Source of the DNA: an uncultured Bacilli bacterium
Lineage (GTDB): Bacteria; Bacillota_I; Bacilli_A; RF39; UBA660
NCBI GenBank assembly: GCA_947629075.1
Contig: CANRCI010000065.1
Location: 1 to 7,434 of the forward strand
DNA: 7,434 nucleotides
Reading direction: 5' to 3'
The notes under the pieces are model-generated. The model made no database searches, was not told the DNA's origin, and was given only the letters and a program-made list of their open reading frames with translations. How positions within the stretch are numbered: the stretch's first letter is position 1; each line of letters starts with the position of its first letter. Positions 1 through 6,470 of this stretch are shown piece after piece. The position numbers and the translations under genes were made by a program.

Positions 1-45
1 AATTAAAATATAAATAAAATGGTGCGGTTGAAATTACAATAAAGA

Positions 46-70
46 AAAAAGAGATCCACGATCTCTTTTT
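46..70. terminator. Bidirectional intrinsic terminator after ponA
   Basis: A perfect 11-bp stem (46-56 with 60-70) closes over a CAC loop. The stem has a GAGATC/GATCTC core and A-tract/T-tract flanks, so a U-run is produced on either strand. The ponA stop codon on the minus strand lies one base away, so this hairpin ends the recU-ponA transcript. Its symmetry suggests that it also serves a rightward gene outside the window. The 45 bases to its left are AT-rich and contain no gene I can support. Confidence 0.88.
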
Positions 71-71
71 G

Positions 72-3050
72 TTATGTTATTGTAATGGTTCGATATTTTA
101 ATCCTATCTGTCTACCATCGTAATAAACTTTATAATATAGTCTGAATATACCACGTGTTGTAGTATTAAGCGTTACTTCTCTATCATTTTCATCCAAAGT
201 ATAAGTAGTCACGGTAACATCGATTGGTGTACCATCTTTGGTGGCGATGACGTCATCACTACTAGGTGATAAATCGTAGTAGTCTAATGAATCGCCTACG
301 GAATAGATGGAAGAGGTGTGCCTCAACGATACACTGTAGGTGCTGGTATCTTTTAGAGTAACAGTTATACCAGAACTAGAGTTACCACCGTAAGCTTCGT
401 ACGTCGTTACGACTTTATAAGTACCTTTACCAGTTGATAAATTAGAAATTATATAAGTTGTATCTTCCGTAAATCCTAGGAATTTACCATCCATATAAAT
501 TTTGTAACCAAATTTACCATAGTTTTCTTCAGCTTCACCGATTTCACTAGCAGCATTCCATTTAAGAGTAACTGTCTTAGCATTAGGATCATATGTCGCT
601 TTTAAACCAGTGACATTGGCAAGACGGTTATACTTATTAGATGTTTCAGTAGGCTCTGTACCTTTTTTGAAGTATTCATAAACTACCATATCTTGAGGTG
701 TACCACTAGAAGCTAGTTTAGCAGGATTACTTCCTCTTTCAATTGGAAGTTTAACAACAGAGTCAGGAGCTTCAAAATCTTTTCCTGTCTTGTTAAAGAT
801 TACACTACCAGCTGCTCTATAAAGTCTACCTCTTTGAACAGCAACTAGACCAGATTTGGAATAATATCCTTTTCTAGCACTTTCTTTGTTAATCTTTTCA
901 TATCCATACCACATACCGATAGCAGTATCAGGATCGAATCCAACAACCCAAGCGTCGTTTACGGCATTGCTTGGAAGTCCAATACTACGAGCTTGTTTTT
1001 CATCGAAGTTAGTAGTACCTGTCTTAGCTGCAATGTTGATACCATCAAGTTTAGCACCACTAGAAAGTCCACTCGTAACGGCAGTCTTTAATACATCAGT
1101 AATCATAAATGCAGTTGAATCACTCATAACACGTTTTCCTTGAGGTTGGAATTGAGTAATTTCATCAGTTGAACGATCAACTATTTTTCTTATCGTATAA
1201 GGTTTATAATAAGTACCACCATTAGCGAAAGTGGCATATGCAGCGGCCATTGACAATGGATTGTTACCTTTACCATTGAATGATCCGATGGCATGTGCTT
1301 CGTGTAGTGGTGTTTCCGGTTCAATACCAAGGCTTCTAACAAACTCGTTTAGTTTATCTTTATCTATTTGTTGGAAAGCTTTTAAAGCTGGAATGTTACG
1401 TGATTGGGCAAGGGCAGTACGCAAAGTAATGTTTCCCATATAACCACGGTCGGAGTCACGAATCTCTTGACCACTAGAGTAATAATATTTTGAATCATCA
1501 AATATTTCATAAGTCGACCAGTTATTGAATTCAATACCAGGTGCATAGTCAAATATCGGTTTTGCGGTTGAACCAATCTGTTTATCGATATCAGTAGCAA
1601 AGTTAAACGTTAGAGCACCACTTCTGTTACGTCCAGCTCCAATAGCTATAATTTTACCAGTATCGACGTCAACTGCTGCAATACCAGATTGAACGACTTT
1701 ATTTTCCCAATCGAATGTTTTTCCACTAAATATATCATCTAATCCCTTTTGTTTTTTTCTGTTCATGTTGGTATAGATGTACAATCCACTATAAGGATTA
1801 TATCCTTTAGCATAAGCTTCAGCTATAACTGTATCTAGGTAAGCCGAGAATTCTTGATCCTCGCTTTTGTTTTCTTGAATCAAATCTTCAACGGGAATAG
1901 AATTAGCTATATCCATTTCTTCTTTTGATATATAACCATGTCGATACATCAATTTAAGTACCGATGTTCGTCTTTTTTCAGTAGCTTCTGGGTGTTTATA
2001 AGGATTGTATGAATCAGGAGCTTTAAACATACCAGCAATCATGGCCGCTTCAGATAAGTTTAGATCAGCAGCATTTTTGCCAAAATATGTTTGTGAAGCT
2101 TGTTCAACACCATAAGCATTACTTCCCAAGAAATGGTTATTTACATAAAATTCGATTATTTCTTGTTTAGTATACATTTTTTCTAATTTAAACACTGACA
2201 AATATATATCAGTAAATTTACGTTTAATACCCTCTAAACCTCTACTTTCAGTTGAAGTAAAAGTATTCTTGATAACTTGCATCGATAGGGTAGAACCACC
2301 ACCAGCATCGGATTTACCAGCTAACTGACCAATTGATGCTCTTAAGAATCTAGCAGCATCAAAACCGTTATGTTGGAAAAATCTCGAATCCTCAGTTGCA
2401 ATGATGGCATTTATTAAGTTTTCACTCAACTGGTTGTAAGTAATTATCTCACGTTTTTCTGTTCCCAGTTCGGCCATTACTTTATCATCGGAATCAAGAA
2501 CGATAGTCGTCTGTTTTTCGTTCAGTTGTTTAGGATCAAACTTTGGAGCAGTAGTTACGATGATGTATCCAAAATATATAATTACTGCAGTTACCAATAT
2601 AGCTATTAGAGCTATCACACCCATCAATATGTTAATGATAATTTTTGCTACTTTGTTCTTTCTCTTTTTCTTTATCCATCTAGATATTATAAGTATTAAA
2701 ATAATACCTACAACTAAGAAAATAGTAAAGTAAGGACCAATCAAATATAGGCACAAAACAGCGAGTAGAGCTAAAAGTCCAATTACGTAATACATTGTCG
2801 TATCAGTTTTTTGATTTCTTCTTTTCACTGGTTTATTTTTATTTGTCTTTCTAAATTGTGAAGTACCAACCGAATTGTTATAAGAAGATCTGACATTTAT
2901 CGGTTTACTAGTTGAATTCTTACTAGAAGGATTATCTACTCTTTTCTTACTAGGAGTACCTCCACCACGTTTTTTATTTTCATAAACTCTAGTTGAGCTA
3001 TTAGATCTTTTAGGATAATTAGAAGATCTAGTTCTTTTATTATTTGCCAT
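72..3050 (-). CDS. ponA: Class A penicillin-binding protein (PBP1-type), bifunctional glycosyltransferase/transpeptidase
   Basis: This membrane enzyme polymerises lipid II into glycan strands and cross-links the stem peptides outside the cell. The start at 3050 (MANNKRTR) is chosen because GGAGGTGA lies five bases upstream; an in-frame ATG at 3077 has no such site. The product has 992 residues. Residues 1-85 are a basic Ser/Asn/Lys/Arg-rich cytosolic tail. Hydrophobic segments lie at about 86-103, 105-124 and 137-165. The GT51 domain follows, with ATEDSRFFQHNGFD (catalytic Glu220), GGSTLSMQ (251-258) and the EIIEFYVN block (probable second Glu300). The transpeptidase has STAK (Ser494, Lys497), SRN (550-552) and KTGTT (676-680). 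A fibronectin type III-like domain (about 808-898) and a last beta-rich domain (about 905-992) form the C-terminus. All catalytic motifs are present. It is translationally coupled to recU, as in Bacillus, which supports the symbol; the exact paralogue name is less certain than the function. Confidence 0.96.
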   Translation of the reverse strand: MANNKRTRSSNYPKRSNSSTRVYENKKRGGGTPSKKRVDNPSSKNSTSKPINVRSSYNNSVGTSQFRKTNKNKPVKRRNQKTDTTMYYVIGLLALLAVLCLYLIGPYFTIFLVVGIILILIISRWIKKKRKNKVAKIIINILMGVIALIAILVTAVIIYFGYIIVTTAPKFDPKQLNEKQTTIVLDSDDKVMAELGTEKREIITYNQLSENLINAIIATEDSRFFQHNGFDAARFLRASIGQLAGKSDAGGGSTLSMQVIKNTFTSTESRGLEGIKRKFTDIYLSVFKLEKMYTKQEIIEFYVNNHFLGSNAYGVEQASQTYFGKNAADLNLSEAAMIAGMFKAPDSYNPYKHPEATEKRRTSVLKLMYRHGYISKEEMDIANSIPVEDLIQENKSEDQEFSAYLDTVIAEAYAKGYNPYSGLYIYTNMNRKKQKGLDDIFSGKTFDWENKVVQSGIAAVDVDTGKIIAIGAGRNRSGALTFNFATDIDKQIGSTAKPIFDYAPGIEFNNWSTYEIFDDSKYYYSSGQEIRDSDRGYMGNITLRTALAQSRNIPALKAFQQIDKDKLNEFVRSLGIEPETPLHEAHAIGSFNGKGNNPLSMAAAYATFANGGTYYKPYTIRKIVDRSTDEITQFQPQGKRVMSDSTAFMITDVLKTAVTSGLSSGAKLDGINIAAKTGTTNFDEKQARSIGLPSNAVNDAWVVGFDPDTAIGMWYGYEKINKESARKGYYSKSGLVAVQRGRLYRAAGSVIFNKTGKDFEAPDSVVKLPIERGSNPAKLASSGTPQDMVVYEYFKKGTEPTETSNKYNRLANVTGLKATYDPNAKTVTLKWNAASEIGEAEENYGKFGYKIYMDGKFLGFTEDTTYIISNLSTGKGTYKVVTTYEAYGGNSSSGITVTLKDTSTYSVSLRHTSSIYSVGDSLDYYDLSPSSDDVIATKDGTPIDVTVTTYTLDENDREVTLNTTTRGIFRLYYKVYYDGRQIGLKYRTITIT

Positions 3051-3618
3051 TAAGTTCACCTCCGTAAAGTTCATCAATTACTTTTAAATAATCGAGTCTT
3101 GGTATATATTTTTCTTCAATTAAATAGGCTTTTTCTAAAAAATAATCTAATGGTATCGATTTTCTACTGTTGGATTCGATGAAACTGATCAAGTCTTGTC
3201 CCAATAAAATAAAGGTTTTATTGAGTTTTACAAATCTTACAATTAAGAAAGCTATTCCACCATTTAAATACATGTTCTTAAGGTGTAATATTTGGTGTTT
3301 GTGGATATTGCTAAGTGGAAAAGAAGTTTTACTAAGCGTTTCTTTAGCTTCAAAGTCGATATATTTACCGCGATATAATCCATTGTAATCAGTAGTTGAC
3401 GGTTCTTTAAAATACGCTTCTTTAATCACCGCGCCTCTTTTGTTGTAATCGACTTTAGTTATCTGAATTGGAGTCGGCTTTTTATATATAAAAGCTATAT
3501 TTTTATCGCGATAATATTCATTGCTCTGATTTATATCGTTTTCTAAATCCATACCACGATTATCGTAACTTACATTTTTAGGTGCATCTTTCTGTATAAT
3601 TCCACCTGGATATTTCAT
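3040..3618 (-). CDS. recU: Holliday junction resolvase RecU
   Basis: RecU is a cytosolic homodimeric nuclease that cuts four-way junctions in recombination and chromosome segregation and, in Bacillus, modulates RecA. The 192 residues run close to the usual length (about 200) and match the family end to end from memory of the Bacillus protein. NRGMDLENDI lies at 20-29, KKPTPIQI at 46-53, KEAYFKEPSTTDYNG at 66-80, and YIDFEAKET at 86-93, which carries the metal-binding D-(E-x-K) signature (Asp77, Glu90, Lys92). NIHKHQ lies at 104-109. The ATG at 3618 has AGGTGAT four bases upstream, and the start MKYPGG fits the family. The last 11 bases overlap the ponA start, so the two are expected to be cotranscribed and coupled. 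No domain is missing. Confidence 0.96.
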   Translation of the reverse strand: MKYPGGIIQKDAPKNVSYDNRGMDLENDINQSNEYYRDKNIAFIYKKPTPIQITKVDYNKRGAVIKEAYFKEPSTTDYNGLYRGKYIDFEAKETLSKTSFPLSNIHKHQILHLKNMYLNGGIAFLIVRFVKLNKTFILLGQDLISFIESNSRKSIPLDYFLEKAYLIEEKYIPRLDYLKVIDELYGGELNGK

Positions 3619-3635
3619 AAAATCACCTATTATAG

Positions 3636-3665
3636 ATTATACTATATTTCAAGAAATTTTACCAA
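3636..3665 (-). promoter_or_regulatory. Promoter of the recU-ponA operon
   Basis: On the minus strand a perfect TATAAT (3641-3636) lies 18 bases after TTGGTA (3665-3660), a 4/6 match to the -35 consensus. The predicted start near 3629 gives a leader of only about 11 bases, which begins at the AGGTGAT ribosome site. The -10 box is strong, but the assigned -35 is weak. Confidence 0.6.
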
Positions 3666-3671
3666 TAGTAT

Positions 3672-3689
3672 TTAGCTTTTTTTAGCTAA
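3672..3689. repeat. Short inverted repeat in the divergent intergenic region
   Basis: TTAGCT (3672-3677) and its complement AGCTAA (3684-3689) flank six T residues. The 6-bp arms are AT-rich and the hairpin would be weak. It sits just upstream of the recU -35 region. It could be an operator half-site pair or chance in AT-rich DNA; nothing assigns a protein to it. Confidence 0.35.
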
Positions 3690-3691
3690 TT

Positions 3692-3716
3692 TTGTCGAAA
3701 GTATTTATTGTCGAAA
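3692..3716. repeat. Two direct copies of TTGTCGAAA between divergent promoters
   Basis: Identical nonamers lie at 3692-3700 and 3708-3716, with starts 16 bases apart. They fall between the recU promoter and a TATAAT (3726-3731) ahead of the small ORF. The second copy overlaps the expected -35/spacer of that rightward promoter. The position would suit a regulator that acts on one or both directions. A regulatory role is inference from position and identity only. Confidence 0.35.
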
Positions 3717-3747
3717 AATTAAGGTTATAATAACATCAGGAGGCTAT

Positions 3748-3846
3748 ATGAAAGATACACATTTAATTGAAATATTTAATCGTATGATCGATGATGCTCG
3801 CATGAGTAGAGTTCTTGCAAATTTTTATTTAAAAATTCAAAAGTAA
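3748..3846 (+). CDS. Small ORF, 32 residues, unknown
   Basis: I do not recognise this product. The ATG at 3748 is preceded by a perfect AGGAGG (3738-3743) with a four-base spacer, and further up by TATAAT (3726-3731). The product begins MKDTHLIEIFNRM and ends FYLKIQK, has no signal peptide or cysteine, and could form one amphipathic helix with alternating hydrophobic and charged residues. The frame ends with TAA at 3846, and the extended -10 of the next gene begins at the very next base. The ribosome site is better than that of several larger genes here, which favours real translation. The short length and the predicted leader of only about 10 bases argue for caution. It could be a small protein or a leader peptide for the following gene. 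Confidence 0.5.
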   Translation: MKDTHLIEIFNRMIDDARMSRVLANFYLKIQK

Positions 3847-3855
3847 TGTTATAAT
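3847..3855 (+). promoter_or_regulatory. Extended -10 promoter for the 437-residue gene
   Basis: TGT followed by TATAAT forms a perfect extended -10 element directly after the stop codon of the small ORF. No good -35 lies 16-18 bases upstream, which is common for extended -10 promoters. The predicted start near 3862 gives a leader of about 17 bases that contains the AAGGAAGTGAT ribosome site. The 437-residue gene can therefore be transcribed independently of the small ORF. Confidence 0.6.
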
Positions 3856-3878
3856 ATCAACTTAAGGAAGTGATATTC

Positions 3879-5192
3879 TTGGATAAATTAGATAAAATTA
3901 AGCTAGAACTTTTAAAGAGTAGTATTCCTAAACAGTTATATTACGACATCAAAATATCTTTGGAGTCAGGTACTATCAATAGGGAACAAAGAGCAATATT
4001 TAATGCGATGGCAAGAAAAGTTGACTTTGAAAAAGTAGCTAAATTCTTTTATGACAGTGATAACTTGGAATTTATCTACAAAGATGATTTATCTGATCCT
4101 GAAGAAAGAGAAATTGTCGATAAATTGAATAAACTAATTGATGGTCCGGGAATATATAGTATTGTCAATCTTCCGGTTGCCAGTTGGAAAAATGTAATCA
4201 CCGATCTTTATGAAGATTTAAATTTTATGCACAGTATAGTGGAAAAATATGATTTTGAAACTATCGAAAGAATGTTGGATTTTAATAAAAAATTAGTTGC
4301 TGATGAAAGAAATTACTATAATCAGGGTATTTTATTTATTAAGAAAGGTAACCTTATTAAATTCTATTTTGATGAATTTGTCGATGCACTATTTACTGGT
4401 GAATATTTAGATACGCTTACGGAAGAAGAATTTACTAATTTTTATTTAACTGTTTTTAATTATCCAAATATGATTTTTAAAGTAGTTAATGAATATAGAG
4501 ATGTTACTAATGAGGATGGAATGGAAAAATACTTAGAACTCAGAAAAAAGCAGTTGAATATTGGTAATAGAAAATTAATTTTGGTATCTAATGAAAGAAT
4601 AATAGATGGAGAAACTATCAGAAATAATTTGGATTTTATCTATGAAAAATTAGGTACTGATTCTAGTGAAATAGCTTTTAATAAAATGATGCAATACGAG
4701 AATAGAAATGCTGTTTTTAATGACTATTTATTCTATAGAGATAAGCTTTGGAATATCAGATTAAAAAATGGACGTTATGTCGATGAAGGAGAATTTGAAA
4801 AAATATTTGATGATTACGATAATTTTAATGGTTTAACAATTATCAGAAATTTATATTTTTTCAATAAATATGAAGAAAAAAATATTGAAAAATTGATTGA
4901 TCAATTCGATAATGGTGAATATAGCAAATATTTTGATGATGATGAACTTCTATGTTTAGGCATTTGTCTAGCTCTTGCACCAATGTCATTTATTTACCGA
5001 GATATAAATAGTAATGAAGAAAAAGTCATCGACCCGGTAACTTTAAAAGAGATAATGGATCAAGAAATAGAGGGAGCAACTTTTGAAGAAAAAATTGATG
5101 AATTGTCGTTAAATGGAGTTGGCGAATACATAAATTCTGGTTATCAACAGACGAGAAAGGAAAAATATAAAACTAAAAGGTTACCAAATTAA
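3879..5192 (+). CDS. Uncharacterised acidic soluble protein, 437 residues
   Basis: I do not recognise this family. The TTG at 3879 is preferred as start (MDKLDKIKLELLK). AAGGAAGTGAT (3864-3874), a near match to the full anti-16S sequence, is correctly spaced for it, whereas the in-frame GTG at 3870 lies inside that site. The product has no signal peptide or membrane segment, is rich in Asp, Glu, Lys, Asn, Phe and Tyr, and reads as mostly helical. Loosely similar acidic-aromatic helices recur (about 48-65, 124-137, 304-318, 335-352), which may mean a helical-repeat scaffold. The only distinctly hydrophobic stretch is LLCLGICLALAPM (357-369), with Cys359 and Cys363; the tail from about 426 is basic. 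It has no nuclease, kinase or HTH motif that I can see. It lies alone between promoters, next to the divergent recU-ponA operon and upstream of gpsB. A role in cell-wall growth or division would be only a neighbourhood guess. Confidence 0.85.
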   Translation: MDKLDKIKLELLKSSIPKQLYYDIKISLESGTINREQRAIFNAMARKVDFEKVAKFFYDSDNLEFIYKDDLSDPEEREIVDKLNKLIDGPGIYSIVNLPVASWKNVITDLYEDLNFMHSIVEKYDFETIERMLDFNKKLVADERNYYNQGILFIKKGNLIKFYFDEFVDALFTGEYLDTLTEEEFTNFYLTVFNYPNMIFKVVNEYRDVTNEDGMEKYLELRKKQLNIGNRKLILVSNERIIDGETIRNNLDFIYEKLGTDSSEIAFNKMMQYENRNAVFNDYLFYRDKLWNIRLKNGRYVDEGEFEKIFDDYDNFNGLTIIRNLYFFNKYEEKNIEKLIDQFDNGEYSKYFDDDELLCLGICLALAPMSFIYRDINSNEEKVIDPVTLKEIMDQEIEGATFEEKIDELSLNGVGEYINSGYQQTRKEKYKTKRLPN

Positions 5193-5200
5193 AACACATA

Positions 5201-5229
5201 TTGAAGAAATCGGCATAATGTTATATAAT
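5201..5229 (+). promoter_or_regulatory. Promoter of gpsB
   Basis: TTGAAG (5201-5206) and a perfect TATAAT (5224-5229) are separated by 17 bases. The predicted start near 5236 gives a leader of about 28 bases. It may also feed rnpB, the rodZ-like gene and pgsA, since no terminator is visible between them. Confidence 0.65.
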
Positions 5230-5263
5230 GTTATTGTTAATATAGAATAGGTTGGTGAATATT

Positions 5264-5608
5264 GTGTTTCAAAACAGAATAACTTTGTCACCTCAAGACA
5301 TTCTAGAAAAAGAATTTAAGATTGATACTAGAGGGTATCGTCTTAAAGAAGTAGACCAATTTCTAGATGTAATTATTGGGGACTACGAAGAATTTGCAAA
5401 AATAATTAAAGAAAACGAAAAAGAAAAAGAAGATTTATTAGAACAAATTATGAATTTAAAACAAGAGGTTCGCAACTTGAAGATGAGTATTGAAATAGCT
5501 CAAAGTGGTAACAATGAACATAAAGAAGTAACTAATGTCGATATTATGAAACGTCTTGCACAACTTGAAAAAATCGTGTATGGTAGAGAAGAGAAAGAGG
5601 AAGAATAA
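5264..5608 (+). CDS. gpsB: Cell division/elongation adaptor GpsB (DivIVA family)
   Basis: GpsB is a small cytosolic coiled-coil protein that hexamerises at the division site and shuttles class A PBPs between septum and side wall. The GTG at 5264 is preferred, giving MFQNRITLSPQDILEKEFK, because GGTGA lies five bases upstream and this start aligns residue by residue with Bacillus GpsB. In-frame TTG at 5252 and GTG at 5255 are less likely. The product has 114 residues. The DivIVA-like N-domain spans about 1-45, with RGY (23-25) and DQFLD (31-35), so the PBP-binding residues Tyr25, Asp31 and Asp35 are all kept. The coiled coil spans about 46-80, followed by a linker and the trimerising C-domain NVDIMKRLAQLEKIVYG (91-107). 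An acidic tail follows. Its partner candidate PonA is encoded in the same window, and rnpB follows as in Bacillus and Staphylococcus. Confidence 0.94.
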   Translation: MFQNRITLSPQDILEKEFKIDTRGYRLKEVDQFLDVIIGDYEEFAKIIKENEKEKEDLLEQIMNLKQEVRNLKMSIEIAQSGNNEHKEVTNVDIMKRLAQLEKIVYGREEKEEE

Positions 5609-5946
5609 TACTTTGACAAACGCTGTATTCTTTGTAATATAGAGGAAAGTCCATGCTCACACAACCTGTGATGGTTGTAGTGTTTGTGCTAGAGGAAAAA
5701 ATAACTCTAGGTAGTTAATCTAACGACGACGATTGACCTAAACTTCGGTATGGTCATAGTCATAAAGTGCCGCAGTGACGAATTTTTCTGAAAAGAAAAA
5801 GTGAAACGTGGTAAACTCCGCAAGTGAGAAACCCAAATTTTGGTAGGGGAACTTTAGTAGGGAATAAGAACTGAACTAAAGATCAGAAATGATAGATAAA
5901 TGTTTGTCACCTATATGGTACAGAACATGGCTTATAAAGTATTATT
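5604..5946 (+). ncRNA. rnpB: RNase P RNA, type B (Bacillus class)
   Basis: This is the catalytic RNA that removes 5' leaders from pre-tRNAs with the RnpA protein. P1 pairs 5604-5614 with 5936-5946, P2 pairs GACAAAC (5615-5621) with GTTTGTC (5902-5908), and P3 is 5623-5629 with 5636-5642. The universal core is present: AGAGGAAAGTCC (5641-5652) and ACAGAACATGGCTTA (5920-5934) form P4 (5647-5655 with 5926-5933), with the bulged U at 5650. AGTGCCGCAGTGACGAA (from 5766) and the CCA-binding loop GGTAGGGGAA (5842-5851) are also intact. At about 343 nt it is shorter than the roughly 400-nt Bacillus RNA. Little sequence remains between the P2 3' strand and P4, so P19 is reduced or missing. The true ends could differ by several bases. 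It lies directly after gpsB with no spacer, so it may be processed from a longer transcript. Confidence 0.97.
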
Positions 5947-5966
5947 ATTTTTAATGGGGTGTTAAT

Positions 5967-6470
5967 TTGAAAGAATTAGGAGCATATTTAAAACAAGCCC
6001 GAGAGAGTAATGGTGTTGGCTTAGAGGAAGCCGCTGATGACTTAAATAGAAGTGTAAGCGACATCGAAAATTTAGAAGAAGCTAATATTAGAGCGTTCAA
6101 AGATGTTCTCAGTATGAAAGAATTAGTTAAAGAATATGCTAAATATTTAGGTTTAGATCCAGATAAAGTAGTAGATGAATTTAACGATTTTTTATTTGAA
6201 CATACTTCGAAGATATCTTTAGACGACATTTTAGAGGCTCAAAAGGAGATAGAACAGAAGAAAGTTATTTCTCCTTATACTAAACCTCCAAAAAGACCAT
6301 TCTATTACGATTTGAATTTAAATACTAAACCATTATTAATAACGTTAATAGTAGTTTTAGTAATACTTATAATTTTATTTTTATATGTAAGAAGTGTTGA
6401 TCAAAAAACACCAGTTATAAGTAGTGAACTTTTAGGGAATAGGAGTGATGTATGTGAATTTACCTACTAA
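5967..6470 (+). CDS. rodZ: RodZ-like membrane protein with N-terminal HTH (YmfM type), short form
   Basis: RodZ family proteins connect MreB and the elongation machinery to the membrane through a cytosolic helix-turn-helix domain. The 167 residues contain an HTH_25-type domain at about 1-75 (LGAYLKQARESNGVGLEEAA near the start, then KEYAKYLGLDPDKV at 55-68). A charged linker (about 80-120) and one transmembrane helix (122-142, PLLITLIVVLVILIILFLYV) follow. Only about 25 residues remain outside, so the usual extracellular beta domain is missing. The start is TTG at 5967 with GGGGTG five bases upstream. It directly follows rnpB and overlaps pgsA by 17 bases, matching the ymfM-pgsA order of Bacillus. 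It could be a different HTH-transmembrane protein, but the neighbourhood favours RodZ/YmfM. Confidence 0.82.
   Translation: MKELGAYLKQARESNGVGLEEAADDLNRSVSDIENLEEANIRAFKDVLSMKELVKEYAKYLGLDPDKVVDEFNDFLFEHTSKISLDDILEAQKEIEQKKVISPYTKPPKRPFYYDLNLNTKPLLITLIVVLVILIILFLYVRSVDQKTPVISSELLGNRSDVCEFTY

Noticed and set aside
18..44. Codons reading NGAVEITIK on the + strand, like the tail of a protein
   Set aside because: A stop codon at 15-17 lies immediately before it in the same frame, and the frame runs on through the terminator.
886..1143. Open frame on the + strand opposite ponA, and a similar one at 1231-1443
   Set aside because: Both lie antisense to the conserved transpeptidase region, have no ribosome site and give low-complexity products; they are shadows of ponA.
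1382..1600. Second open frame on the minus strand inside ponA
   Set aside because: It is out of frame with the intact transpeptidase sequence, which reads through without interruption, so it is neither a gene nor a frameshift remnant.
3170..3388. Open frame on the + strand opposite recU
   Set aside because: It lies wholly within the conserved recU coding sequence on the other strand and has no ribosome site.
3879..5192. Idea that the 437-residue protein is a DnaD/DnaB-type replication protein
   Set aside because: No DnaD signature or winged-helix pattern is visible, so no function was assigned.
5556..5584. Possible rnpB promoter inside gpsB: TTGCAC, 17 bases, TATGGT
   Set aside because: Only 3/6 and 4/6 consensus matches in constrained coding sequence; too weak to annotate, though spacing and position would suit rnpB.
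5904..5938. TTGTCA and TATAAA near the 3' end of rnpB as a promoter for the rodZ-like gene
   Set aside because: The boxes are 23 bases apart, too far for a sigma-A promoter, and both are explained by conserved RNase P RNA helices P2 and P1.
5951..6229. Minus-strand open frame opposite the rodZ-like gene
   Set aside because: It overlaps a well-supported HTH domain and has no promoter or ribosome site of its own.
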